Assembly (NCBI GenBank): GCA_011523515.1
Contig: WTGO01000135.1
Coordinates: 1-52,052, forward strand
Source: Chloroflexota bacterium
GTDB lineage: Bacteria > Chloroflexota > Anaerolineae > Aggregatilineales > Phototrophicaceae
Direction of reading: 5' to 3'
Length of the DNA stretch: 52,052 bases
A program made the position numbers and the translations under genes. Positions 1-7,989 of the stretch are shown in pieces; positions within the stretch are counted from its first letter, which is position 1; the number at the start of each line of letters is the position of its first letter. A model generated the notes under the pieces. The model had not been told where the DNA came from. It did no database searches and saw only the letters and a list, made by a program, of their open reading frames with translations.

Positions 1-2
1 AG

Positions 3-212
3 GTCGACGCCGGCTTGCTGGCTGAAGTCGAAGCCAAGATCGCCCGCCACCGCGATGAGACGGGCAGAGCGGATTTGGAGGCCGGCTTCAGCAAAGTCCG
101 CGATGGCCTGCTGGGCAAAATCTCGCCGGACGATGCCTTGGGCGCGATTAAATCCGGCTGGAACAACGATCTGTGGAATCGCATCCGCGCGGCGCTGGAG
201 GGGATGCGGTAG
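3..212 (+). CDS. 3' end of an unidentified protein (partial)
   Basis: The reading frame is open to the left edge of the window and stops at 210-212, so only the last 69 or so residues are visible. The fragment is mostly helical and charged, with a Trp-rich end (KSGWNNDLWNRIRAAL). I do not recognise the family. A strong hairpin at 272-306 follows the stop and probably ends this transcript, facing the convergent dipeptidase gene. The TTG at 15 could be a start, but the in-frame codons before it carry no stop, so a longer protein entering from outside is more likely. Confidence 0.6.
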   Translation, partial: VDAGLLAEVEAKIARHRDETGRADLEAGFSKVRDGLLGKISPDDALGAIKSGWNNDLWNRIRAALEGMR

Positions 213-271
213 CGCCCAGCCTTTTGTAGCGGGCGGCGCTGCGAGTCGCCCCGTCTCTGAGATTTTAATAT

Positions 272-306
272 ATGTTTGGGCGGCTCAAGGGTCGCCCAAA
301 CATTTT
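272..306. terminator. Hairpin terminator between convergent genes
   Basis: An 11-bp perfect inverted repeat (272-282 with 293-303, arm atgtttgggcg) encloses a 10-nt loop and is followed on the + strand by a short T run (303-306). It lies between the ends of two convergent genes and may serve both, although the minus-strand T tract is weak. Confidence 0.75.
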
Positions 307-329
307 CAGGAATAGGGCGAAGACGGGAA

Positions 330-1379
330 TTACCCGCCCCAGGTTTTGCGCAAGACGCGCAGCCAGTTCTGATGCGACAGCTTGTGCAGCAAATCGTCGT
401 TGTAACCGGCCTCTTGCAGCGCTGCGATCAAGTTCGGCAGCTTGGAGACATCGCCGACCGCATCGGGCACGCGCGCGCCGTCGTAATCCGAGCCCAGGCC
501 GACGCGAGTATCGCCAAGACGCTCGACCAGGTAATCGAGGTGGCGCACCATCACATCAAGCGGACGATCGCTATCCCAGGCGCCGTCTTCGTTGAGGAAG
601 CCGGTGGCGAAGTTTAGCCCCACCATGCCGTCCGAGGCTTTGATGGCGTCGAGCTGCTTGTCGGTGAGGTTGCGCGAGATCGGGCAGAGGGCGTGAACGT
701 TGGAGTGGGTGGCGACCAGGGGCGCATCGCTGAGGGCGGCGACATCCCAGAAACCGGCCTCGTTCATGTGTGACAGGTCGATCATGATGCCGAGCTGGTT
801 GCAGCGCTTGACCAGACGTTTGCCGGCGTCGGTCAGCCCGGGGCCGATATCTGGCGTTGAAGGAAAGGCGATGGGTACGCCGTGAGCAAAAATCGTGGGC
901 CGGCTCCAGACGATGCCCAGCGAGCGCATGCCCGCCTGATAGTAGACTTCCAAGGCATTGAGATCTTCGTCAATGGCTTCCGCGCCTTCAAAGTGCAAGA
1001 TGGCGGCGAATACGCCCGCATCGATGCAGGATTGCAATTCGTCCGCCGTGCGCGCGACTTTTAGCTGCCCCGCCGATGCCGCCTGCAGCTTAAAGAGATC
1101 CGCCATCTGGCGCAGCACGACGCCTTGCGAATAGACGAATTCGACCGCCGGCGGCGAGTAGGGTTTGCTGGTATCGGGCATATTATCGGGCGCGATGCGC
1201 GTATCCGGATTGGGCACGTAGACCGCGCAGAATCCGCCGGTGAAGCCACCGCGGCGCGCCCGCTCCAGGTCGATATGCCCGCTGTCCATTCCGCCCAGAA
1301 AGTCACTGAATTCCACTTCATTGCGATAAAAGCGCAGCAAGGTGTCGTTGTGACCGTCAAATATCTTGAATTCGGGCAT
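330..1379 (-). CDS. Membrane dipeptidase family (peptidase M19) hydrolase
   Basis: This is a 349-residue protein of the renal/membrane dipeptidase family, zinc enzymes with a TIM-barrel fold that cleave dipeptides, often with a D-residue in second position. The N-terminal metal motif HND follows FDG at residues 8-12. A central HFEGAEAI supplies the bridging Glu, THSN and DLSH supply His ligands, and GLGSDYDG near the C-terminus is the family signature. Length fits the family. The ATG at 1377-1379 has a GGAGGG ribosome site about five bases upstream. No signal peptide is visible, so a cytoplasmic role in D-amino-acid dipeptide turnover is inferred. The gene stands alone, convergent with the gene to its left. 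Confidence 0.93.
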   Translation of the reverse strand: MPEFKIFDGHNDTLLRFYRNEVEFSDFLGGMDSGHIDLERARRGGFTGGFCAVYVPNPDTRIAPDNMPDTSKPYSPPAVEFVYSQGVVLRQMADLFKLQAASAGQLKVARTADELQSCIDAGVFAAILHFEGAEAIDEDLNALEVYYQAGMRSLGIVWSRPTIFAHGVPIAFPSTPDIGPGLTDAGKRLVKRCNQLGIMIDLSHMNEAGFWDVAALSDAPLVATHSNVHALCPISRNLTDKQLDAIKASDGMVGLNFATGFLNEDGAWDSDRPLDVMVRHLDYLVERLGDTRVGLGSDYDGARVPDAVGDVSKLPNLIAALQEAGYNDDLLHKLSHQNWLRVLRKTWGG

Positions 1380-1476
1380 GATCGCCCTCCCGTCCCTACG
1401 GCATGTACTTGTCGCTAGATGATGTCAGTTATGGCGCGGAGTTGCAACTGCCGAGTCCACTATGGGCGCTACAGAA

Positions 1477-1505
1477 CAAAAAAGCGCAGCCATCTTGACT
1501 GCGCT
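1477..1505 (-). terminator. Rho-independent terminator for the small-gene pair
   Basis: Reading the minus strand, a 7-bp GC-rich stem (1499-1505 with 1483-1489) with a 9-nt loop is followed directly by six T residues (complement of 1478-1483). It lies just beyond the stop of the 54-residue gene at 1531. Confidence 0.8.
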
Positions 1506-1530
1506 AAGGGGTTGATGATTGCAATGTTGA

Positions 1531-1695
1531 CTACTTGTGTCGCGGCCTTTTGCGCCCCGGCCGCACGGGTACCGGTACGCGCGCCGGCTTGCGCGGCTGC
1601 CGCGCATTGGGATCGAAGAAATCGTCGAGTTCTTTCAGGATGCGGCGACCAACCTCAAGCAATTCTTCCCAAACGCTGCGATTGTGATTCGCCAT
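1531..1695 (-). CDS. Small basic hypothetical protein
   Basis: A 54-residue protein with an amphipathic N-terminal half (VWEELLEVGRRILKELDDFF) and a Pro/Arg/Lys-rich tail. The frame extends upstream, but the ATG at 1693-1695 is preferred because GGAGAAAG lies upstream and the longer reading runs into the preceding gene. Its start is 34 bases from the end of the 65-residue membrane protein gene, so the two are probably co-transcribed up to the terminator at 1477-1505. The basic tail suggests nucleic-acid or membrane-surface binding, but no function is assignable. Confidence 0.55.
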   Translation of the reverse strand: MANHNRSVWEELLEVGRRILKELDDFFDPNARQPRKPARVPVPVRPGRKRPRHK

Positions 1696-1729
1696 AGCAG
1701 AGACTTTCTCCAGAGATTGGGCAGCCGGC

Positions 1730-1927
1730 TCAGGCCGGGGGCGCCGGGAACAAGCCCAGCAGCATGGACGCGATGGCAAGCGCGATGCCGATATTCAGCG
1801 CGATAAGAATGCGCAACGTGCCACGCAGTTCCGCGATATCGGCTTTGGTCGCCATGTGCAAAAGGACTTCGTCCAGGCGGCCTTCCACTCGCGCGATTCG
1901 TCCTTCTGATTGGACTGCTGCTTCCAT
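1730..1927 (-). CDS. Small coiled-coil plus one-TM membrane protein
   Basis: A 65-residue protein: residues 1-38 form a charged amphipathic helix (GRIARVEGRLDEVLLHMATK, then ADIAELRG), and residues 39-60 are a single hydrophobic helix. This coiled-coil-then-membrane layout recalls XhlA-like and DUF1640-like small proteins, but the resemblance is architectural only. A GGAG element precedes the ATG. It lies just downstream of the tRNA-Ala gene on the same strand and upstream of the 54-residue gene. Confidence 0.65.
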   Translation of the reverse strand: MEAAVQSEGRIARVEGRLDEVLLHMATKADIAELRGTLRILIALNIGIALAIASMLLGLFPAPPA

Positions 1928-1960
1928 GGCCGCTGTTCTCCGCGCATTGGGTCAATAAAG

Positions 1961-2033
1961 TGGACCTGAGGGGACTCGAACCCCTGACTTCCACAATGCC
2001 ATTGTGGCGCTCTCCCAACTGAGCTACAGGCCC
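1961..2033 (-). tRNA. tRNA-Ala (anticodon GGC)
   Basis: The minus strand folds into a 73-nt cloverleaf: acceptor GGGCCTG with CAGGTCC, D arm GCTC/GAGC, anticodon stem CCACA/TGTGG with loop ATGGCAT (anticodon GGC), and T arm AGGGG-TTCGAGT-CCCCT. The acceptor contains the G3:U70 wobble pair that is the main alanine identity element, which agrees with the anticodon. The CCA end is not encoded. A strong promoter lies just upstream. Confidence 0.96.
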
Positions 2034-2045
2034 CAAAACAAAGTC

Positions 2046-2074
2046 ATATTAGCGACGCGTAGGCGCGCTGTCAA
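2046..2074 (-). promoter_or_regulatory. Sigma-70-type promoter of the tRNA-Ala gene
   Basis: On the minus strand, TTGACA (complement of 2069-2074) is separated by exactly 17 bases from TAATAT (complement of 2046-2051), which ends 12 bases before the tRNA 5' end. It overlaps the 3' end of the small gene at 2049-2300. Confidence 0.82.
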
Positions 2075-2300
2075 TGGACAGGGCGGCCCGCATCTCCGCC
2101 AGCACATCGGTCGGAACGGATTCCAACGGTCCGTTCGCCAGGAAATCAGCCGCCAACTGCAGCTGCGCGGCATCATTGCAGGCGCAGCCGGGCTGGTCCA
2201 CCCACTCGATGGCGCCGGCTGCCAGATCAAGGCGCGCGCCCTTGACGCCGCCGCTGCGCTCATCGGCCCAGATCCAGCTGGTGGTGATATCCTCAGCCAC
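2049..2300 (-). CDS. Small hypothetical protein
   Basis: An 83-residue acidic protein starting with GTG at 2298-2300, with GAGGT about ten bases upstream. It holds a Trp-rich start (SWIWADE) and a Cys pair (GCACND) mid-protein. No family is recognised. The end of this gene carries the tRNA-Ala promoter, so transcription of the two overlaps. Amino-acid composition looks like a real protein, but the short length keeps confidence moderate. Confidence 0.5.
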   Translation of the reverse strand: MAEDITTSWIWADERSGGVKGARLDLAAGAIEWVDQPGCACNDAAQLQLAADFLANGPLESVPTDVLAEMRAALSIDSAPTRR

Positions 2301-2465
2301 TTTTCAGGCTACCTCGGAGCTCTGCCGGTCGCTGCCATGCTTGATTACGATACAGTATATCATTGCTTTTGATCGCGATTGAAGCGCCGCAAAAGCATCG
2401 TGCCAATCCCCTTCGAATTATGGCATAATACCAAAGTTAGATCCGTCACGGCGAGAGAGTGAGCG

Positions 2466-3698
2466 ATGGCTGAAGCAAATAAACCGATGAGCGTGTTTGT
2501 GACCGGCGGCGCCGAAGATGTCGGATTGGCGACGGTGCGCGCCTTGTTGAAGCGCGGGCACAAAGTCATCGCCAGCGCCTGCACATCGGAAGGCGCCTTG
2601 GCCCTGCGTCAAGCTGGCGCGCTGCCGGTTTATCCCGACCTGGGCCGCGCCAGCGAGGTCTTAAGCGCGCTGCAAATGGCGCAGGTGGACGCAGTCATCC
2701 ATGCGATTCCCCAGTTTTGCGGCGGATTGCCGCATTCGGGCGAAGCCTGCGCCGCGCGCGGCGATCAGCTGGTCCGCTTCACCAAGGCGGTTGCGGAAGC
2801 GGCCGCGCAGCATGGCGTCCAGCGGGTCGTATCGCTCAGCTTCAGTTACCTGTACGAAAGCGGTCACGGCGCGGCGCAAGAAGGCGATCATGACGCGCAT
2901 GACAGCGCCTACGCGCCTATGCTGGCGGCGGAAGCTGCGCTGAAGGACAGCGGCTTGAGCGGCTATACTGTTCGCAGCGGCTACATATATGGCGGCAACA
3001 ACCCGTCGACCGTAGCGCTGGCTGATGCGATCATGGCGTCTCAGCGATTGCCTTCCGGCGCGCTGCCCGCCTCCTGGATACATGAAGATGATCTGGCGGC
3101 GGCCTTTGTAACGCTGCTGGAAGCTGAAGCCGATTCCGAAGGCGTCGAAATCATCAACGCCGCGGACGATTCGCCTTGCAGCCCGGACGACTGCGCGATG
3201 GCCGTCAGCGCGGCTCTCGGCCTCAGCGCGCCGCGATTCGCCACAAGCGGTCTGTTTGATATGCTGCGGCAGAGGACCCTGCGCGACGCGTTGCTCGGGC
3301 GCGAGGCGGTCATCAGCAGCCAAAGGCTCCGGGACGAATTCAGCTGGCAGCCGCGCTTCAGCAACATCGACAGCGGTATGGAAGCCACGGCGCTGGTTTG
3401 GCGCATGAAAAACGCCGTCAACGCGGACGACTTCTACAACGTATACCAAGACAAGGCGGCGCAGGCCATCGAGAGCTTTGCCTACGATGTGGCGCTTCCG
3501 GAACCGGCCGCCGCAATTGAAGCGCCCGTCGCCGAAGCCGTTGCCGAAACTGCGCCGGCGCCCACGCCAGATGTGGCCGCCGCTCCGCCGCCCTCGGATG
3601 GGCCTACCCCCTGGAACGAAGACGACGCCAAGCGCGAAGAGCGCCGCCGCAAGGCCCTCGAGCGTAAAGCCAAACGCGCCGCAAGAGGCGGAGGCTAA
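2466..3698 (+). CDS. Extended SDR: NAD-dependent epimerase/dehydratase family protein
   Basis: A 410-residue protein. Residues 8-40 form the Rossmann N-terminus with a modified dinucleotide loop (VTGGAEDVGLATV in place of TGxxGxxG). A YLYESG segment follows a beta strand ending in SLS, near the position of the usual Ser/Tyr catalytic region, and GYIYGGNNP matches the substrate side of sugar-nucleotide or NmrA-like relatives. After about residue 335 the sequence becomes an Ala/Pro/Glu linker and ends in a strongly basic tail (RRRKALERKAKRAARG), which the core family lacks. It opens a three-gene run: the HAD gene starts 6 bases after its stop. Exact substrate is unknown. Confidence 0.82.
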   Translation: MAEANKPMSVFVTGGAEDVGLATVRALLKRGHKVIASACTSEGALALRQAGALPVYPDLGRASEVLSALQMAQVDAVIHAIPQFCGGLPHSGEACAARGDQLVRFTKAVAEAAAQHGVQRVVSLSFSYLYESGHGAAQEGDHDAHDSAYAPMLAAEAALKDSGLSGYTVRSGYIYGGNNPSTVALADAIMASQRLPSGALPASWIHEDDLAAAFVTLLEAEADSEGVEIINAADDSPCSPDDCAMAVSAALGLSAPRFATSGLFDMLRQRTLRDALLGREAVISSQRLRDEFSWQPRFSNIDSGMEATALVWRMKNAVNADDFYNVYQDKAAQAIESFAYDVALPEPAAAIEAPVAEAVAETAPAPTPDVAAAPPPSDGPTPWNEDDAKREERRRKALERKAKRAARGGG

Positions 3699-3704
3699 GG
3701 CAAA

Positions 3705-4514
3705 GTGGCGCCCCGGCTTAAGGCCGTCCTCTTCGATTTCGACGATACGCTAATCGATTGGAGCGGCGTCAGTCAGGATTGGCGCGAGGTCGAGGCGGGG
3801 CGTCTCGAAGGGGTGCTGCGCTTTCTGGACCAAGAACTGTCGCCCAGCGGCATCGTCCTGCAGCAGCTGGTCGAGCGCTACACGCAGCGCACGCGCGAAG
3901 CCTGGATGATCGCGCGTGCCAATCTGCGCGCACCCAAAATGCCCGACATACTCCAGGAAACTTTGACCGAATTGGGCATTACCGAAGCGGAATCGTTCGC
4001 GGAAGAAATCCTGCGCGCCTACGACTGGCAGGTTGTGCCGGGCACCGTGGTCTTTCCCGATGTCATTCCCGTGCTGGAGGAGTTGCGGTCGCGACGGATT
4101 CGACTGGGGGTCGTCACCAATTCGTCGCAGCCGATGTCGCTGCGGGATTGCGAATTACGCGCGCACGGGCTGCTGCCTTACTTTCCCGATTGCCGGCTGG
4201 CGGCGGCTGATGTCGGCTACCTCAAGCCGCACCCTCGCATCTTCCACTGCGCGCTGGAGCGAATCGGCGCCGCGCCGGAAGAGGCGGTCTTCATCGGCGA
4301 CAATCCCATCGCCGATGTCAATGGCGCCCTGGGCGTCGGCATGCGCGCGGTTCAGCGGCTGAGGGCGGACGACATTGGTCTCAGCGGCGGGCATCCGCAG
4401 CTGGCCGCGGACGGCGCAAGTGCCGATTACGGTCATCCGCGCCTGAGTTCGTTTGACGCGCTGCCGGCCCTCCTGGACGAATGGTTCCCCGGCTGGCATG
4501 ATGGAAGCGCGTGA
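3705..4514 (+). CDS. HAD-superfamily hydrolase (phosphatase-like)
   Basis: A 269-residue protein with all four HAD motifs: motif I FDFDDT (nucleophile D11, acid/base D13), motif II in VVTNSS, motif III Lys in LKPHPRIF, and motif IV GDNPIADV. The insertion between motifs I and II is helical, the C1-cap layout seen in phosphoglycolate-phosphatase-like enzymes, so a small phosphorylated metabolite is the likely substrate. The start is GTG at 3705, with GGAGG upstream in the last codons of the epimerase gene. The next gene begins inside its last codons, indicating translational coupling. Confidence 0.9.
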   Translation: MAPRLKAVLFDFDDTLIDWSGVSQDWREVEAGRLEGVLRFLDQELSPSGIVLQQLVERYTQRTREAWMIARANLRAPKMPDILQETLTELGITEAESFAEEILRAYDWQVVPGTVVFPDVIPVLEELRSRRIRLGVVTNSSQPMSLRDCELRAHGLLPYFPDCRLAAADVGYLKPHPRIFHCALERIGAAPEEAVFIGDNPIADVNGALGVGMRAVQRLRADDIGLSGGHPQLAADGASADYGHPRLSSFDALPALLDEWFPGWHDGSA

Positions 4515-5052
4515 ACTGCGCCTGCATGGCGACCTCAACCTGATCCTGACCGGCTATGTCGAGCCCAATCGCCCGCGCATCTCGCGCCAGTTGGCCCAGC
4601 GCCTCGGCTTGACCCTGATCGATGTCGAGCGGGAGATGGAAGAGCGCCTGGGCGATACCATCGCCAATCTGCGCGCGACCTACGGCGAGCGCCACTTGAA
4701 GACTGTCGAAACGGAGATCATGGACGAGGTCGTCCTGCATCGCCGCGGCCTCATACGCGTCGCCGGCAGCACACTGGTCGGCAACGTGCATCTGGCCGAC
4801 TTGCAGCGCAACGGCGTCATCGTCTGCTTGGTGGCCTCGCTGGATTCGATCTTGCGGCGCATCCATCTGACACTGGGCGCCCGCTACCATAATCCGGTCG
4901 AGCGTTCGCGCGCCATCGGCGAGTTGCAGCGGGAATGGCGTATCCGCGAGGTCGAGGGAGTGGTCGAATTCGACGCCACTTACGTCAGCGAAGCGGTACT
5001 GATTGAGCGGATCGCCGAGTTTTGGCGCGAGCTGGCCATCCGGCGCGGTTGA
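4498..5052 (+). CDS. Shikimate-kinase-like protein lacking the P-loop
   Basis: A 184-residue protein aligning by eye along its length with shikimate kinase (AroK, about 170-180 residues): LxLTG at the first strand, RQLAQRLGLTLIDVEREMEE after the P-loop position, YGERHLKTVETEIMDE in the shikimate-binding region, and a VIVCLVASLDSILRRI strand-helix. The Walker A loop GxxGxGK[ST] is replaced by GYVEPNRPRI, and the GGG loop by AGS, so ATP binding in the usual way is not expected. Start is ATG 4498 or ATG 4501, both overlapping the HAD gene end; the longer in-frame start at 4453 lies deeper inside that gene. Probably a pseudoenzyme or a repurposed fold. Confidence 0.75.
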   Translation: MMEARELRLHGDLNLILTGYVEPNRPRISRQLAQRLGLTLIDVEREMEERLGDTIANLRATYGERHLKTVETEIMDEVVLHRRGLIRVAGSTLVGNVHLADLQRNGVIVCLVASLDSILRRIHLTLGARYHNPVERSRAIGELQREWRIREVEGVVEFDATYVSEAVLIERIAEFWRELAIRRG

Positions 5053-5071
5053 TTAGACCTATGGGCCTACG

Positions 5072-7732
5072 CTAGAAGGACACGCCCAGCAAGCCGCGCG
5101 TTACCTGGAAGTCGTCCGTGCCGGTGACTTGATGTCGCGCGATGTAATCGCCGGACAAGGTCGCCACCAGCAAGTTGATAAGCTGTGAAGCGATGTCGTC
5201 GCCTGCGCGAAGCACTGCATCCAGATCGTCAGCCGAAACCGCGCTGACGCTCACCTGCAGCACCGGCACAAGCGGATGCCCGGCCAGCGGATAGCCCTCG
5301 ACATAAGCCAGTACGAGCTCGACGCCGCTGGCCCCGATGCCCGCCAGCGTTTCGCCCCAATGCCGGCGCGGATTGGACATGATATGAAAGCCGGCTTGCA
5401 AGGCCGCCTGCCCGTATCCCAGCGTGGCTTCCGGCTGATCGGGCAAGTCAAGCGCGGCGGAAAAGGCGCCGCCCCACAGGCCGTCTTTGTCCGAGACGAC
5501 GACGCTGCCGCCGCCGGCCACGATGATCTTGCAGAGCCGCGCCAATTCGCGCTGTGCGAACTCCGGCGCGTCCGCCTGCGTCTGCAGCCCGATGCGCAGG
5601 GCTTCCAAACCGGCTGTTACGCGCGTGGGCGGGCTGTCATCGCTTACGCGCCGCTCAAACCAAGCGACTATCTTGCGCATGACGGCATCGATGCCGCCGT
5701 CGAGCTGTATGCTGGCCCAGCCGAAATCCGCCGGCGCCAGGTTATGCTCGGCCAGCAGGCCGCGGAAGTAGCTATTATGCGTTACCTCGCAGCCGTGCTC
5801 CAGCAGCAGCGCGTGACGCAGCTTGGGATGCAGCAGGTAGCCGATCTGCATATCCTTGTACTCCGGCTGCACATTGCCGCCACAGCCCTCAGTATGCACC
5901 AGCGCTACATAGCGGCTCAACCCGCTGGCCAGGCCCAGGCCCTGCGCATTCAGCGCGTCGGTTGTCATCTTGGCGATCTGTCCGGAACAGAGACTGGTCG
6001 GCAAGATCAGGCCGATGCGCTCGCTGGTCAGTCCGCGCGCGGTCTTGTACATCGGCGTCTCTACGCGCGGCAATTCGACATCGGCGGGAAGGGCGTACGG
6101 TCTGCCCGAAAAACTGCGCCGCTCGATAAAGGCGACGTTAGCGGGACGGGTCTGCTGCCAATCGCGCCAGATCTGGACCTGGTAGTGCCCGGCCTTTTCC
6201 CCAGCCGAGCGCTGCCCACAGGCGACATCAACGGTCAGGTTCAGCGTGCGCGCGCCGAGCTCATCCAGAGGCGCGCCGTCCAGGTATTCGCCGGCGTTGA
6301 CATCCATGTCGCTCTGCAGCAGGTTGTAGCGCGCGCTGGTCGTCACGAACTTGATGGTCGGTACGAAGGGGAAATTGGTGATGGAGCCATTGCCCGTGAC
6401 AAAGAAGATCATATTGCAGCCGCTGGCCACCTGTCCGGCCACGCTTTCCAGGTCGTTGCCGGGGCTGTCCATAAAGTAGAAACCGCCGCTGGTCATCAGC
6501 TGGCTGTATTCGATGATGTCGTGAAGCGGGACATCGGGATGGCGTTTGGCCGCCGCGCCCAGCGACTTGAGATAGATATTGTAGAGTCCGCGAAATTTAT
6601 TGCCGCCGGAGGGATTGCCTTCCGCCGTTTGTCCGTGCCAGCTGACCCGCTCTTTGAAGCGCTCGATCTTGCCCAGGAAATCCTGCGCGAGCTCGAGCCG
6701 TTCGAGCTTGTCCAGCACGTATGATTCGGCGCCGATCAATTCGTCAGTTTCGGCCAGATTAGCCGAGCCGCCGTAGCGGATGACTTCCTTGGCTACCCAA
6801 GCCGCCAAGGGATTGCCGCTGATGCCGGAGAAGGCGTCGGAGCCGCCGCATTGCAGGGCGATCTTCAAGGCGCTCAAAGGCTGTGCGCTACGTTCGAGCT
6901 GATTCACGCGGGGCAGCCAGTCCGAGAGCAGTTCCTTGAACCAGGCGACATTTGCATCGAAGCTGGCGGTGAGGGAATGGAAGCTGTGCAGCACATGGTC
7001 CAGCGGGTAATCATTATCCAGCAGGTACTGCCGCAGGTCGGCATTGGTAACCGCTTCGGCGCCGAAATCGAGCGCGACCACGGCGCCGACATTGGGATGC
7101 GCCATGAATCCGGCCAGAGTTCGCAGGAGCAATTCGCGATTATTGGGGTTTTGGTGGCCGCCTTCGGTATGCGCCACGGGCACGATGCCGTCCACGTTGG
7201 GGAAGTCCGCGGCCAGGTCGCCGGTCAGCTGCGCCAGCGTGCGCGCGAAACCGGCGACCAGCGACGATGTGCCCAAAATGACGATCATATTGCGCGTGCC
7301 GACTCCGCGGCCGCCAGCGCGAGGGTAGCCCTGAAAATGGCGCATGTCGCTGTGCAGCGGTAGAGGCTCAGCCGCCTTGAAGCTGGCGCTGTCGAATTCA
7401 AAGGGCGTGATCTGATTATCGAAGTTTGGCGCCGCTGGCAAGGGGAATTCCAGATTGCGCCGCTGCAGCTCGACCTGCACGCCCTCATTGATGGCATATT
7501 CGCCCGGCACTATGTCACGGGTGGCGACGCCGAAGCGCTGACCCCAGGATGTCAGCTCCGCGCCCTGCGGGATGGGCTGAATAGCGAAGCGATGGCCCTC
7601 GAGGACGGTATGCGTCAAGGCGAAGGATTGGTCGCCGTTCTGGATTTCCGTGCCGCCGGCCAGGTCGCGAATGGCGATAGCGCAGTTGTCTACCGGGTCG
7701 GGCAAGCGTCCTATTTCGGGCAATTGGGGCAT
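5072..7732 (-). CDS. UxaA/GarD-family dehydratase with a second, shorter GarD-like half
   Basis: An 886-residue protein; altronate/galactarate dehydratases are usually about 500. Residues 10-95 resemble the SAF domain. Residues 136-520 match the main dehydratase domain, including RAGGRGVGTRN and QCGGSDAFSGISGNP (294-308). Residues 560-886 look like a second, reduced copy: HTEGCGG at 613 and EHGCEV at 645, and a strand region near 800-830 matching residues 437-467. In the first copy the equivalent motifs are HTEGGH (188) and DFGAEA (222), without the cysteines. Expected reaction is dehydration of a sugar acid; the substrate cannot be read from sequence. AGGAAA precedes the ATG. It is convergent with the gene to its left and divergent from the EthD gene. 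Confidence 0.85.
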   Translation of the reverse strand: MPQLPEIGRLPDPVDNCAIAIRDLAGGTEIQNGDQSFALTHTVLEGHRFAIQPIPQGAELTSWGQRFGVATRDIVPGEYAINEGVQVELQRRNLEFPLPAAPNFDNQITPFEFDSASFKAAEPLPLHSDMRHFQGYPRAGGRGVGTRNMIVILGTSSLVAGFARTLAQLTGDLAADFPNVDGIVPVAHTEGGHQNPNNRELLLRTLAGFMAHPNVGAVVALDFGAEAVTNADLRQYLLDNDYPLDHVLHSFHSLTASFDANVAWFKELLSDWLPRVNQLERSAQPLSALKIALQCGGSDAFSGISGNPLAAWVAKEVIRYGGSANLAETDELIGAESYVLDKLERLELAQDFLGKIERFKERVSWHGQTAEGNPSGGNKFRGLYNIYLKSLGAAAKRHPDVPLHDIIEYSQLMTSGGFYFMDSPGNDLESVAGQVASGCNMIFFVTGNGSITNFPFVPTIKFVTTSARYNLLQSDMDVNAGEYLDGAPLDELGARTLNLTVDVACGQRSAGEKAGHYQVQIWRDWQQTRPANVAFIERRSFSGRPYALPADVELPRVETPMYKTARGLTSERIGLILPTSLCSGQIAKMTTDALNAQGLGLASGLSRYVALVHTEGCGGNVQPEYKDMQIGYLLHPKLRHALLLEHGCEVTHNSYFRGLLAEHNLAPADFGWASIQLDGGIDAVMRKIVAWFERRVSDDSPPTRVTAGLEALRIGLQTQADAPEFAQRELARLCKIIVAGGGSVVVSDKDGLWGGAFSAALDLPDQPEATLGYGQAALQAGFHIMSNPRRHWGETLAGIGASGVELVLAYVEGYPLAGHPLVPVLQVSVSAVSADDLDAVLRAGDDIASQLINLLVATLSGDYIARHQVTGTDDFQVTRGLLGVSF

Positions 7733-7947
7733 AGTCTTTTCCTGATTCTTTCGTCTCTTGATTGAAGTAACTTGCAGCCAACGCTAGCGCGTAGAATGTA
7801 CCACAGCCGCGGGCATGCGGCTACCTGACTGGCTGACGCGATAAACGCGCCAACGAGGCCGAATTTACGCCTGCCCGCCGTAGGAATTCCCGGCGGCGCG
7901 CTGCACGAGTGGCGAGCGCGCCCCCTTGCATATCGAGTTGTTGTCCC

Positions 7948-7965
7948 GTATCGTAAAGTCGATAC
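7948..7965. promoter_or_regulatory. Inverted repeat, possible operator upstream of the EthD gene
   Basis: GTATCG (7948-7953) and CGATAC (7960-7965) are perfect inverted arms with a 6-base spacer, 25 bases before the GTG start at 7990 and within the 257-base divergent gap shared with the sugar-acid dehydratase gene. A weak promoter-like TTGTCC/TACAGT pair overlaps it. No regulator gene is adjacent. Confidence 0.35.
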
Positions 7966-7989
7966 AGTGCAGCGAGTTGAGCCTGCGTC

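Noticed and set aside
5276..6724. 482-codon open frame on the + strand opposite the UxaA/GarD gene
   Set aside because: It mirrors the G+C-rich codon use of the real gene on the other strand, and has no ribosome site or recognisable domain.
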